Positions 28,656 to 38,612 of a DNA stretch of 64,000 bases are shown here, one piece after another. Within the stretch, counting starts at the first letter, position 1. Each line of letters starts with the position of its first letter. The stretch lies in assembly GCA_022701275.1 (NCBI GenBank), contig CP031740.1:1189001-1253000 (forward strand), read 5' to 3'. The notes beneath the pieces are model-generated. The model made no database searches. It was not told the DNA's origin and saw only the letters and a program-made list of their open reading frames with translations. Source of the stretch: Microcoleus vaginatus PCC 9802 (GTDB lineage Bacteria; Cyanobacteriota; Cyanobacteriia; Cyanobacteriales; Microcoleaceae). The position numbers and the translations under genes were made by a program.

Positions 28656-28961
28656 TTACTTTCCGCCGTAATAAAACGCAACTTCTTTATCTTTCAGTGG
28701 TGCGAAGTCAGCAGCAACGAGCATTTTATCGAGCTCGTTTTGAGGCAGATGTTTGACACCGATTCGGACAATGCGCGATCGCATTGTATTTGACACGCCA
28801 CTGCGCTGTCTGCCGGCTTCTAATCCCATCACTTGCTTGTAGAGGTCTAATTTTGCTTGCGGAATCGGAGTACCGTCAAAGTCGATTCCGGAGGCGATCG
28901 CCACATCGATCGCATCTGCACCAGTTGTAGATTGAGCCGCTGAGTTTGTTTCTGAAGACAT
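28656..28961 (-). CDS. Conserved cyanobacterial protein (101 aa)
   Basis: Start at the ATG at 28961 (MSSETNSAAQ). The longer reading to 29120 has an unconvincing N-terminus. It has a flexible N-terminus, then SGIDFDGTPIPQAKLDLYKQ, LEAGRQRSGVSNTMRSRIVR and a C-terminal KDKEVAFYYGGK. It looks like a conserved cyanobacteria-restricted family, but I cannot name the function. It is transcribed in the same direction as the 76-aa gene 82 bp downstream. Confidence 0.65.
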   Translation of the reverse strand: MSSETNSAAQSTTGADAIDVAIASGIDFDGTPIPQAKLDLYKQVMGLEAGRQRSGVSNTMRSRIVRIGVKHLPQNELDKMLVAADFAPLKDKEVAFYYGGK

Positions 28962-29086
28962 TGTGCTATTAAACCGAAGTTTGTTGTGGAAGCATTTTAT
29001 CAGATCACTCTTTAATTTTGTCACATTTGTCAATATTTTGGGTTTGCATGAATATTTGACGTTTGCATGAATATTTGGCGTTTGCG

Positions 29087-29228
29087 CGAAAGTCCCCGGG
29101 GGTTTTAACCCCCGTCTCACAAAGCAAGTCCACTTCAGTGGACTAAATATAAAAATAAAAAATCCTTTGCAGTCGTTTTTAGAGGACTTTTGCTATTAGA
29201 CACAGGTTTAAACGCCGGGGGACTTTCG
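29087..29228. repeat. MITE-like element with inverted ends
   Basis: CGAAAGTCCCCGGGGG (left) and CCGGGGGACTTTCG (right) are near-perfect reverse complements 140 bp apart. Inside are a GGGGGTTTTAACCCCC palindrome and a GTCCACTTCAGTGGAC palindrome. A GCATGAATATTTGACGTTT unit is tandemly repeated just left of it (29046-29085). Confidence 0.65.
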
Positions 29229-29255
29229 GACTGACGAACTAACAAAGTGGCAGAC

Positions 29256-30245
29256 TTAATTATAGTGAAAAAACCTATCTACTTCGCTCAAATCCACATT
29301 TCCCCCACTAACAATCACGCCAATCCTCGCATCTTCAGCCTTCACAACACCTGACAACAAAGCCGCCGCCGCTAACACTCCCGTCGGTTCCGCAACTATC
29401 TTCATGCGTTCCCACATAAAAAACATTGCCTGGCGAATTGCGTCTTCGGAAACTGTTACCATATCGTCCACATAATGGAGCACCAAAGGAAAGGTTAATT
29501 TCCCCAAAGATGGCGTGCGCGCACCATCAGCAATCGTATCCGGGTTAGTAACAGTTTGCAGCGTTTTCGTGCGGAACGATCGCGCCGCATCGTCTGCTTG
29601 CTCGGGTTCTACTCCTATTACTTTACACTGCGGAGACAAAGTTTTTGTCGCGATCGCACACCCGGAAAGCAAACCCCCGCCACCGCAGCAAACCAGCAGC
29701 AAATCCAACTCCCCAACTTCTGCGATTAATTCCAGCGCCGCCGTACCTTGTCCCGCAATCACCCACGCATGGTCATAAGGAGGAATAATTGTCAAGTGGC
29801 GTTCTGTGGCAATTTTAGCAGCTAACTCTTCGCGGGAAACTTGAGTGCGATCGTACAAAATAATCTCTGCACCGTAGCCGCGAGTCGCCTCTTGCTTGAC
29901 TTTTGGCGCATCTGCCGGCATGACAACAGTAGCAGGAATTTCTAGCAACCGTGCCGCAAGGGCGATCGCCTGCCCGTGATTTCCCGAAGAAAAAGTCAGC
30001 ACTCCCCGCTGTTTTTCGGCTTCAGATAGCTGCATCAAAGCATTGCAAGCACCCCGAAATTTAAACGAACCCGTGCGCTGAAAGTTCTCGCACTTGAAAA
30101 ATACCTGAGAATTCGTCTGTTTGTTGAAAGTTTCCGAAGTCAGCACCGGCGTCTTGAAAGTTTTGCCCTGCAAGCGATTTGCCGCCGCCTCCACATCGGC
30201 GAAACTTACTGACAAGGAATTGTGGGCCCAGAAGTCGGCACTCAT
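29256..30245 (-). CDS. Threonine dehydratase / serine racemase-like PLP enzyme
   Basis: This 329-aa fold-type II PLP enzyme has GSFKFRGA with the Schiff-base Lys, the SSGNHGQ substrate loop, the GGGGLLSG phosphate-binding loop and a C-terminal SGGNVD. It lacks the C-terminal regulatory ACT domains of biosynthetic IlvA. The length suits catabolic threonine ammonia-lyase, serine racemase or hydroxyaspartate ammonia-lyase; sequence alone does not decide. It is monocistronic. Confidence 0.85.
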   Translation of the reverse strand: MSADFWAHNSLSVSFADVEAAANRLQGKTFKTPVLTSETFNKQTNSQVFFKCENFQRTGSFKFRGACNALMQLSEAEKQRGVLTFSSGNHGQAIALAARLLEIPATVVMPADAPKVKQEATRGYGAEIILYDRTQVSREELAAKIATERHLTIIPPYDHAWVIAGQGTAALELIAEVGELDLLLVCCGGGGLLSGCAIATKTLSPQCKVIGVEPEQADDAARSFRTKTLQTVTNPDTIADGARTPSLGKLTFPLVLHYVDDMVTVSEDAIRQAMFFMWERMKIVAEPTGVLAAAALLSGVVKAEDARIGVIVSGGNVDLSEVDRFFHYN

Positions 30246-30885
30246 AGATTTTATATTTGGGCGATCGAGGACTCTATTTGTAGGCGGGGGATTGCCCGCT
30301 TCACTCCTACCATTAAACTATAAATTTTTATCATAAGCTTATTAATAATTATCATTAGCTGTGACGCTTAATTGTTAAAAAAGCTGTTGACTAAAATCAA
30401 AGTTATGACAATTTACTATCAAAAAGTAAAGGGTCATTTGTACTTGCACAGGAGAGGAATTAATGAATACAAATTTAACCACCGCCCGATTAATTGTAGG
30501 GAAACGGCACGGCGCCGTGTGCTGATTTTGGGTAATATCAAATTCCTTGGCATCGGAATTATTCATCTCTCTATTCCCTTTGTCTGTGCCCTCGGTGTCC
30601 TGTGCGGTTTAATCATTCCCATACAACCGGAATCGATATAACGGGTAAAATAAACCGGATTGGATGGTGAAATTGCCTTCAGAGTGCGATCGGCTCCAAC
30701 CATCGACAACAAGGGAAAAGAAGACACGGCAATGCCATTTCCCTACTTAAAAAATAGCGACTAAATTGTTTAACAATTACCAAAAAAAAGGACACAGCAT
30801 GCCTGTGTCCTTAACTCTGTATTGTAGGGACACAGCATAGCTGTGTCCCTAACCGTACCGATATCCCGATTAGGATTCTTGCCGT
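30246..30885. other. Gene-free stretch with hairpins
   Basis: It holds an 89-codon plus-strand ORF (30372-30641) that I do not trust, a CACGGCGCCGTG palindrome near 30508, and two tandem hairpins at 30788-30850. Confidence 0.5.
30788..30850. terminator. Two tandem GGACACAGCAT hairpins
   Basis: AAGGACACAG-CATGC-CTGTGTCCTT (30788-30812) and AGGGACACAGCATAGCTGTGTCCCT (30826-30850). They lie just past the 3' end of the RTX gene, so they could end its transcript, although no strong T-tract follows. They may also be copies of a palindromic repeat. Confidence 0.6.
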
Positions 30886-33800
30886 TTAGAACAAGAACAA
30901 TTCAGTATTACCGGTCGGTCCCAAATTGACATCCACAGTGGCAAACAAACTGTTACCACCAACCGTAGAACCGTTGCTATCGTAATACAGTTTAGTAGAC
31001 AAACCGTCGTAGATAGCCATGATGGACGGCCCGGTTAAAGTTGCTTCAAACACAGTTACATCAGACACTGTGCTGCTGTAAGCGTAGAAACTCGAACCCA
31101 AAGGCCCAGATCCGGTTGTAAAGGCTGCAAAACCAGTGCTGTCGAGGTTAATTACATCATCAGTAATGCTGTAATTGGTAATGAAATCCCCGCCGTCAGC
31201 AGTAGTTCCGCTGAACACAAACACATCCAAACCAGCACCGCCGTTGAGAACATTGGTTCCTACACCGCCGATTAAAGTGTCATTCCCCTCGTCGCCGAAG
31301 AGACTGTCGCTACCTGCGCCGCCGAAGAGACTGTCGTTACCCAAACCGCCGGAAATGCTGTCGTTACCCAAACCGCCGTCGAAAATGTCGGCACCAGAAC
31401 CGCCGCTGAAGATGTCAGCAAACTCAGTACCCGTGACGCTGTTATCAGTCGCATCTCCGGTAAACAAGACAGGAGTGGTGAAGTTGTAACCGCCAGCACC
31501 TGAACCGAAATTGTTAAAGGCGATGGGGAAAGTATTTCCAGCCGTAGTTAAATCAGCAACGCTGCCTGAGTTGGTAGTAGTACCAGTAACAGTAGTGCCA
31601 TTGGCAGAAGCGGCGATCGTACCTGTGAATACAAAGTCCGCCGTTCCCAGATTGGTAGCAGCAGTACCCAAATTCGCAATCAAGGTAGAACCATCGGCTG
31701 CGGTACCGTTCGAGTCAAAATACAACACAGTCTCGTTCGAGGCATTCGTAAATGCGAAGAAACCAGCCGTTGTAGAATTGCCCAGGGCTTTAGCTTGTGC
31801 ATCTTGCAAAGAGGCATAACTTCCGCCTGTGAAAATCACTAACTCTTGGCCAGTAATGTCAGGATTTGAACCCGTCACACCGTCAAAGTTAGTCGTAGTC
31901 AAATTGCCGAATTCGCTCGCGGTAAACTGGAATTTGTCACTTCCAGAGGTAAAGTCGGCAATTGTATCACCGCCTTCGCCTGCTGCTTTGTAAACAAACA
32001 GATCCCCACCAGCACCGCCAGTCAGAATATCTGCACCGCTGCCGCCGCTAAAGATGTCAGCAAACTCAGTACCCGTGACGCTGTTAGCACTCGCATCTCC
32101 GGTAAACAAGACAGGAGTGGTGAAGTTGTAACCGCCAGCACCTGAACCGAAATTGTTAAAGGCGACGGGGAAAGTGTTCCCAGCAGCAGTTAAATCAGCA
32201 ACGCTGCCTGAGTTGGTAGTAGTACCAGTCACAGTAGTGCCATTGGCAGAAGCGGCGATCGTACCTGTGAATACAAAGTCCGCCGTTCCCAGATTGGTAG
32301 CAGCCGTACCCAAATTCGCAATCAAGGTAGAACCATCGGCTGCGGTACCGTTCGAGTCAAAATACAACACAGTCTCGTTCGAGGCATTCGTAAATGCGAA
32401 GAAACCAGCCGTTGTAGAATTGCCCAGGGCTTTAGCTTGTGCATCTTGCAAAGAGGCATAACTTCCGCCTGTGAAAATCACTAACTCTTGGCCAGTAATG
32501 TCAGGATTTGAACCCGTCACACCGTCAAAGTTAGTCGTAGTCAAATTGCCGAATTCGCTCGCGGTAAACTGGAATTTGTCACTTCCAGAGGTAAAGTCGG
32601 CAATTGTATCACCGCCTTCGCCTGCTGCTTTGTAAACAAACAGATCCCCACCAGCACCGCCAGTCAGAATATCTGCACCGCTGCCGCCGCTAAAGATGTC
32701 AGCAAACTCAGTACCCGTGACGCTGTTAGCACTCGCATCTCCGGTAAACAAGACAGGAGTGGTGAAGTTGTAACCGCCAGCACCTGAACCGAAATTGTTA
32801 AAGGCGACGGGGAAAGTGTTCCCAGCAGCAGTTAAATCAGCAACGCTGCCTGAGTTGGTAGTAGTACCAGTCACAGTAGTGCCATTGGCAGAAGCGGCGA
32901 TCGTACCTGTGAATACAAAGTCCGCCGTTCCCAGATTGGTAGCAGCCGTACCCAAATTCGCAATCAAGGTAGAACCATCGGCTGCGGTACCGTTCGAGTC
33001 AAAATACAACACCGTCTCGTTCGAGGCATTCGTAAATGCGAAGAAACCAGCCGTTGTAGAATTGCCCAGGGCTTTAGCTTGTGCATCTTGCAAAGAGGCA
33101 TAACTTCCGCCTGTGAAAATCACTAACTCTTGACCAGTAATGTCAGGATTTGAACCCGTCACACCGTCAAAGTTAGTCGTAGTCAAATTGCCGAATTCGC
33201 TCGCGGTAAACTGGAATTTGTCACTTCCAGAGGTAAAGTCGGTAATTGTATCACCGCCTTCGCCTGTTGCTTTGTAAACAAACAGATCCGCACCAGCACC
33301 GCCAGTCAGAACATCTGCACCAGAACCGCCGCTGAAGATGTCAGCAAACTCAGTACCAGTGACGCTGTTAGCACTCGCATCTCCGGTAAACAAGACAGGA
33401 GTGGTGAAGTTGTAACCGCCAGCACCTGAACCGAAATTGTTAAAGGCGATGGGGAAAGTGTTCCCAGCAGCAGTTAAATCAACAATGCTGCCTGAGTTGG
33501 TTGTAGTACCAGTAGGAGAAGAGGCGATGGTACCTGTAAATACAAAGTCCGCCGTTCCCAGATTGCTAGCAGCAGTACCCAGATTCGCAATCAAGGTAGA
33601 ACCACCTGCTGCGGTCCCGTTCGAGTCAAAATACAACACCGTCTCGTTCGAGGCATTCGTAAATGCGAAGAAACCAGCAGTTGTAGAATTGCCCACGGCT
33701 TTAGCTTGTGCAGCTTCCAAAGAGGCATAACTGCCGCCTGTGAAAATCACTAACTCTTTGCCAGTAATGTCAGGAGAGACCCCGGTAACACCGTCAAAGT

Positions 33801-36800
33801 TAGTCGTAGTCAAATTGCCGAAAGCGCTCGCGCTAAACTCGAATTTGTCTACCCCAACAGTAAAGTCGGAAATTTTATCGCCGCCTTCTTTAGTTGTCCT
33901 GTAAACAAACAGATCCGTACCACTGCCACCGCTGATGCCATCCAAACCGAGGCCGCCGGTGATGGTATCGTTGCCGTCGCCGCCCTTGAGGCTATCGTTA
34001 AAGTTGCTGCCGACAATCTTGTCATCGCCTGCTAAACCATCGTAATTAACTGGGGCCGGAGAAGTGGTGAAATCCACATTGTCAGGGCCGGCAGTACCGA
34101 TAGGAATATTTAGTGGCGGGCCCGTGAAGACAAAGTTACTGACTTGCAGGCGAATGTTCAGCGCGAAACTGGCCACAATTTCAAAGCGCGCCCCAACAGC
34201 AAATACCAGTACAGAACGGCCGGTAGCGGCATCTGTAAACTGACAGAAAATAGGCGCCTCTGGGTTGCCACCCAACTGTGCAAACCGGGCTTGCAAAGTC
34301 GCGATGCTGGTAACACTGGTATCCAGAGTGAAGTCGAGCAAATTAGCGCTGCCGATCGACCCAGGAGCAGAATTAAGAGTAATGTCCAGTCGGGTCAAGC
34401 TAGAAACGCTGAGATTACCAAAAGCTGCCGTAGAAAGCTCTAAAACATCGTCAGTGACATTAAAGTCAGTAATAAAGTCAGCTTCTGCAACTGTTTGAAT
34501 CTCTTGGCGGGAAGTGCGGTAAATAAAGCTATCCTTTCCAGCACCCCCAGTGAGAATATTGGTTCCTAGACCACCTTCGATCGAGTCATCATCATCGCCA
34601 CCTTTAATTTTGTCGTTGCCCAAGCCTCCTTTTATTTTGTTTTTGCCTTTACCGACTTCGATATCGTCATCGTCATCGCCACTGTCGATATCGTTATCGC
34701 CATCGCCGACTTTAATTTTGTCCTTGCCTTTGCCGCTGATGATTTTGTTTTTGCCTTTACCGACTACGATATCGTCATCGTCATCGCCGCTGTCGATATC
34801 GTTATCGCCATCGCCTGCTTTAATTTTGTCCTTGCCTTTGCCACCGATGATTTTGTCCTTACCTGTGCCGGCTGTAATGTCATCGTCACCATCGCTGCCT
34901 TCGATGTCGTTATCGAGCGTCGCAGAACCGACAATAACTTGAGGTTCTGTAGTGCCAGCAAAGTTAAAGACATTTTGCTCGACATTGACGCTAAAACGCT
35001 GGCTGGGGAACTCTGCTCTGCCGTTGCTAACTTTAAAGCCAAAACCAGCCTTACCCTTATAACCTAATGTCGCTTTGAAACTTACGAAGCCTGCGTTAAT
35101 GTCTGCTTGAGTGAAGGTCGAACCGGGTTGTACGGCGACTCCCTTAAAGAATAGTTGGCCGGTTGTAGGATCGGGCAGCTCGGTTACCGTGTAGGTTATG
35201 CCGCTAGGACCTTGCTGGTCATCGACAAACTCCAACAACTCACGACTAATAGTTTGCTCGCCGCCGCTGGAACCAGCAACGCCGTTCTTATTAGCTCCGA
35301 CTCGCGGAGGGTTAAAAATCGGGTTCGCAGTTGGAGTTGGAGTTTGAGTTGGAGTTTGATTTGGAGTTTGAGTTTGAGGATCAACTCCTAAAAAGTCGCT
35401 AGCATCGATCTGCGTTGCGTTGACATTCGACAATTGCACCAGCGTCTTGTTATTGACCCGAATTTCGGTATTGGCCTGGACTTGTACAAAGCTCAAGCTG
35501 TTAAAGTTTAAGCCGCCAGTCAGCATAAACTTGTCTTTGCCGTCTTCGTAGTCACTGATGACTGCACTTGCCCCAGAGTTACTGTCACTCAGGCCATAAA
35601 CGTCATTTCCACCACCGCCGATACAGGTATGGTTGCCAGTACCGCCCATCAGCGTATCGTTGCCGTCGCCGCCCATCAGCGTATCCTCGCCGTCGCCGCC
35701 GCCGCTAACGCTGTCGTCGCCGTCGCCGCCGTCTGCCACGTCATTGCCGTCGCCAGTCACCAGGGTATCGGTGCCGCCACCGCCCATCACACTGTCGTCG
35801 CCAGCACCGCCCATCACGCTGTCGTCGCCGTCGTTGCCTTCACACTTGTCGTTGCCGTCGCCGCCCATCAGGGTATCGTCGCCGATGCCGCCGCTAACGC
35901 TGTCGTCGCCGTCGTCGCCGCTAACCTGGTCGCTGCCGCCACCGCCACTCACGGTATCGTTGCCGGTGCCGCCGCTAACGCTGTCGTCGCCGTCGTCGCC
36001 TTCACACTTGTCGCTGTCGGCACCGCCGCTCACGGTATCGTTACCGGTGCCGCCGCTAACGTTGTCGTTGCCATCGTCGCCACTGCAAACGTCGCTGTCG
36101 GCATCGCCGCGCACGATATCGTTATCTTTGCCGCCGTTAACGGTATCGTTGCCAGCGCCGCCGCTAACGTTGTCGTTGCCTCGATCGCCGCGCACGATAT
36201 CGTTGCCTTCGTCGCCCCCGCAATCGTCGTCGTCTTTGCCACCGTAGATGCTATCGTTGCCGGCGCCGCCCTTAACGTTATCCTTTCCTTCGTTGCCGTG
36301 GGCCCAGTCATCGCCGTCATCGCCTTGGCAGGTGTCGTTGCCTTCGCCGCCCATCACGGTATCGTTATCTTTACCGCCGTTAAGGGTGTCGTTGCCTTTG
36401 CCGCCCTTAACCTTGTCGTTGCCACGATCGCCCCTTACTTCATCGTCCTCATCGCCGCCCTCGCAATCGTCGTCACCTTTACCCGCGTAGATTTTATTTT
36501 TGTTGCGACGGTTTCCTTTGATTTCGTCCTTGCCTTCTTTGCCGTATATCTCATCCTGATTGCCGGTGGCGACAATTAAGTCATCGTCATTGCTACCGAC
36601 GACTCGGCGGCGCGGTTCCATGCCGTTGCCATCATCTAAGTCCTCGTCATCATCGTCATCAGTACCTCCAAAAGTCTGGAAAGCGATGCCGCTGTCATCA
36701 GCGTCGTCGCCCGCACCTTCTTCGGGTACGGCGTTAAACTCAGTCGTAAATTGGTCGTTATCGGCCACGATGCCAAGGCCAAGCTCTCTTTCGAGCGCTT

Positions 36801-36936
36801 CATTAATTAAGTTGGTTGAGTCCTCTGCGGAAATTGTAGGGGTGTTAGTGTCTAAACCCCCGACAGAATTTTGTGTTTCATCTGGCTTGGGAAAAAGTGT
36901 TCCCGATTCATTTTCTAACGCCAATCGTTCTTCCAT
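30886..36936 (-). CDS. Giant RTX-type calcium-binding repeat protein (2016 aa)
   Basis: The protein has an acidic N-terminus (about 1-115), then a long RTX beta-roll block (about 118-460) of GGxGxDxx nonapeptides. A Gln/Thr/Pro linker (about 525-545) follows, then a cadherin/CSPG-like domain (EQTISRELLEFVDD, ADINAGFVSF) near 550-660, a Lys/Asp-rich GKGKDKIKAGDGDND block, and four copies of a 214-aa module (about 1000-1840). It ends with another RTX block and FLF. The 214-aa module pairs GSGADILTGGAG repeats with a DFTSGSDKFQF-type domain. RTX proteins leave the cell by type I secretion and fold with Ca2+. No ABC exporter is nearby. It is probably a surface or matrix adhesin; a toxin role is not supported. 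Confidence 0.9.
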   Translation of the reverse strand: MEERLALENESGTLFPKPDETQNSVGGLDTNTPTISAEDSTNLINEALERELGLGIVADNDQFTTEFNAVPEEGAGDDADDSGIAFQTFGGTDDDDDEDLDDGNGMEPRRRVVGSNDDDLIVATGNQDEIYGKEGKDEIKGNRRNKNKIYAGKGDDDCEGGDEDDEVRGDRGNDKVKGGKGNDTLNGGKDNDTVMGGEGNDTCQGDDGDDWAHGNEGKDNVKGGAGNDSIYGGKDDDDCGGDEGNDIVRGDRGNDNVSGGAGNDTVNGGKDNDIVRGDADSDVCSGDDGNDNVSGGTGNDTVSGGADSDKCEGDDGDDSVSGGTGNDTVSGGGGSDQVSGDDGDDSVSGGIGDDTLMGGDGNDKCEGNDGDDSVMGGAGDDSVMGGGGTDTLVTGDGNDVADGGDGDDSVSGGGDGEDTLMGGDGNDTLMGGTGNHTCIGGGGNDVYGLSDSNSGASAVISDYEDGKDKFMLTGGLNFNSLSFVQVQANTEIRVNNKTLVQLSNVNATQIDASDFLGVDPQTQTPNQTPTQTPTPTANPIFNPPRVGANKNGVAGSSGGEQTISRELLEFVDDQQGPSGITYTVTELPDPTTGQLFFKGVAVQPGSTFTQADINAGFVSFKATLGYKGKAGFGFKVSNGRAEFPSQRFSVNVEQNVFNFAGTTEPQVIVGSATLDNDIEGSDGDDDITAGTGKDKIIGGKGKDKIKAGDGDNDIDSGDDDDDIVVGKGKNKIISGKGKDKIKVGDGDNDIDSGDDDDDIEVGKGKNKIKGGLGNDKIKGGDDDDSIEGGLGTNILTGGAGKDSFIYRTSRQEIQTVAEADFITDFNVTDDVLELSTAAFGNLSVSSLTRLDITLNSAPGSIGSANLLDFTLDTSVTSIATLQARFAQLGGNPEAPIFCQFTDAATGRSVLVFAVGARFEIVASFALNIRLQVSNFVFTGPPLNIPIGTAGPDNVDFTTSPAPVNYDGLAGDDKIVGSNFNDSLKGGDGNDTITGGLGLDGISGGSGTDLFVYRTTKEGGDKISDFTVGVDKFEFSASAFGNLTTTNFDGVTGVSPDITGKELVIFTGGSYASLEAAQAKAVGNSTTAGFFAFTNASNETVLYFDSNGTAAGGSTLIANLGTAASNLGTADFVFTGTIASSPTGTTTNSGSIVDLTAAGNTFPIAFNNFGSGAGGYNFTTPVLFTGDASANSVTGTEFADIFSGGSGADVLTGGAGADLFVYKATGEGGDTITDFTSGSDKFQFTASEFGNLTTTNFDGVTGSNPDITGQELVIFTGGSYASLQDAQAKALGNSTTAGFFAFTNASNETVLYFDSNGTAADGSTLIANLGTAATNLGTADFVFTGTIAASANGTTVTGTTTNSGSVADLTAAGNTFPVAFNNFGSGAGGYNFTTPVLFTGDASANSVTGTEFADIFSGGSGADILTGGAGGDLFVYKAAGEGGDTIADFTSGSDKFQFTASEFGNLTTTNFDGVTGSNPDITGQELVIFTGGSYASLQDAQAKALGNSTTAGFFAFTNASNETVLYFDSNGTAADGSTLIANLGTAATNLGTADFVFTGTIAASANGTTVTGTTTNSGSVADLTAAGNTFPVAFNNFGSGAGGYNFTTPVLFTGDASANSVTGTEFADIFSGGSGADILTGGAGGDLFVYKAAGEGGDTIADFTSGSDKFQFTASEFGNLTTTNFDGVTGSNPDITGQELVIFTGGSYASLQDAQAKALGNSTTAGFFAFTNASNETVLYFDSNGTAADGSTLIANLGTAATNLGTADFVFTGTIAASANGTTVTGTTTNSGSVADLTTAGNTFPIAFNNFGSGAGGYNFTTPVLFTGDATDNSVTGTEFADIFSGGSGADIFDGGLGNDSISGGLGNDSLFGGAGSDSLFGDEGNDTLIGGVGTNVLNGGAGLDVFVFSGTTADGGDFITNYSITDDVINLDSTGFAAFTTGSGPLGSSFYAYSSTVSDVTVFEATLTGPSIMAIYDGLSTKLYYDSNGSTVGGNSLFATVDVNLGPTGNTELFLF
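31400..33960. repeat. 642-bp tandem repeats inside the RTX gene
   Basis: Matching segments recur with an exact 642-bp period (for example at 31511, 32153, 32795 and 33437). The two middle copies differ by only a few bases; the copy nearest the protein N-terminal side (33.4-33.9 kb) is diverged and lacks a short segment. 642 bp equals 214 codons, so copy-number change keeps the frame. Confidence 0.95.
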
Positions 36937-38353
36937 CGTTGATATTTCCCAAAAAATGGTAAGCTTCTTACAATCACTTTATCACTAAGCAGGAGGCAGC
37001 AGAAGAAAAAATCTAACTTCATACTTTCGCCTACTAGAGGAGCTTATCTCCTCATCTTTACTATTATAGATGCCACTTAAACTGCAAGGGTTTTTTTCAC
37101 TGTATTGCGAGTTTTATCTTCTGCCCTTGCCAACCAAAATTAATTGATCCGCCACCTACACCGTAAGCGCTGCGCCGAAGCGCCGAGCTGTTTAGATGTT
37201 CTCCGTAGTTTCTACAGTAAGCTGCGCCGAAGGGCTCTTGATTGTAGATTTTCTACGTAATTTCTACAGTGAAAGAGCTTAATTTAAACTCGCAACTTAC
37301 AACTCCCAAATAACTACCCAAAACCTGTATCCCCAAAATTTTCCCCTTGCTTTTCTTGCGAACTCGGCTGAGTGCATTGAATTTTTCTAACACTCCCAGC
37401 TTTGACAAATCCTTCCCTGACTTAGGATTTGAATCTCTTGACTAAACGACTGCACGCTTCTAATTTTAGTTCCCGATGAGTAATTAGAAATTTAGATAAT
37501 TCCCCCCTGCAAATATTTGTTCTAATTTTTAGTTGCACAATTTTCTCTCGATTCGAGGAAACCTCGGGAACTGAGAAAAAAAAATTTTTTCGGATCAATA
37601 CTAAGACTTAAACCAAAATATATCTATCTCAAGACAGATTGCCAAATGTGGAATTAAGTAGTATAAGGTAAAGTCATTTTTGGTGAAAGTTGCAAGCTCG
37701 ATCGGCATTTTGAGCGGGAATGACCCACGGCGAGGCTGCGAAACCCTATTGTTTTGTAGAGGCTTCGCTACCAAATCCAATAATTCTCCGAGAAACCGGC
37801 CTGATGAGGCGTAATCCTCTAGATGCCAAAAATGATGGTTGCTTGAGAGTACCGGAATAATTTGATGGCCGTTGTATTGTTGAGAGTTCTTGGCTGGTTA
37901 CGTTTATTTTTGCTGCTTAACTTTAACTAGATTAAGAGAGTTAAATAAAAAGTTTTCTATATCATGAAAGCGGTAAATTAGCAATAAGTTATTAGCAATT
38001 ATTGATGGTCAACAATCGATTACCCATCGCCACTGAGGTCTTAAGGATGAGGGCGGAGGGCTTACGGATGAGAACCCAGGGCTGACCAATTAATTAATTG
38101 ACACAAAATCAAGATTACACATGGGGGGTTGGTGGTATAGGATAAGCGGTAAAGACCGATCGACCGATCGCCAAAAAAAATAAAATACTCAACTTTGCCT
38201 GCGATATTGCCCTGAAACCGGTTGGCGTGAGCTGAAGTAATTTTAATAAGAACTAGAGATCCGCCTGGTAAAGTGCCTCCAATTTAACTTTACTCAGCAA
38301 TGAGAAACTCAAGTTCACGACGAATCTAAAGGGGTCTGCGGTAGAGGTGCAAA
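36937..38353. other. 1.4-kb stretch without a credible gene
   Basis: It should hold the RTX promoter and leader. I see a GAGGAG-CTTAT-CTCCTC hairpin at about 37036, two copies of a TTTCTACAGT-containing repeat (about 37199-37215 and 37253-37271), GCGCCGAAG repeats, and AT-rich runs near 37575. No ORF was supported. Confidence 0.55.
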
Positions 38354-38608
38354 ATGTTAAAGATAGGAAGATTGGAGAAAATTCGGCTTTCACCGAGCCA
38401 CAGGGCAATCAAAACTAATAAACTGTTATTAAAGTACAACTTTTATATTCTCAAAGTGTTTGAACAAATATATATGACCCTAGCGATCGCCCGATCGGGG
38501 GAAGCGCATTCAGAAACTTTGATAGAAAGAGTAAAAAATATGTTGCCGAGTGCTATTGCTAGCCACAAAAACGCAGGCAAATTCAGAATTAAGGCGGGAG
38601 GGCGCTAA
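38354..38608 (+). CDS. Possible small protein upstream of the CHAT gene (84 aa)
   Basis: An ORF from the ATG at 38354 to TAA at 38608 ends 4 nt before the CHAT GTG start. GAGG lies about 7 nt upstream. It is basic, with LIERVKNMLPSAIASHKNAG near the end. The tight spacing is the main support. No family was recognised and it may be a chance ORF. Confidence 0.3.
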   Translation: MLKIGRLEKIRLSPSHRAIKTNKLLLKYNFYILKVFEQIYMTLAIARSGEAHSETLIERVKNMLPSAIASHKNAGKFRIKAGGR

Positions 38609-38612
38609 ATCC

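Noticed and set aside
30372-30641. 89-codon ORF with one hydrophobic stretch
   Set aside because: No ribosome site, no recognised family, and it lies over a palindrome.
31511-33730. Four plus-strand ORFs of about 100 codons spaced 642 bp apart
   Set aside because: They are antisense shadows of the RTX 214-aa repeat; the repetition follows from the repeat itself.
35629-36579. 316-codon plus-strand ORF opposite the RTX gene (Ala/Val/His-rich)
   Set aside because: It is the antisense reading of the GGxGxD repeats, with no start signal and no family.
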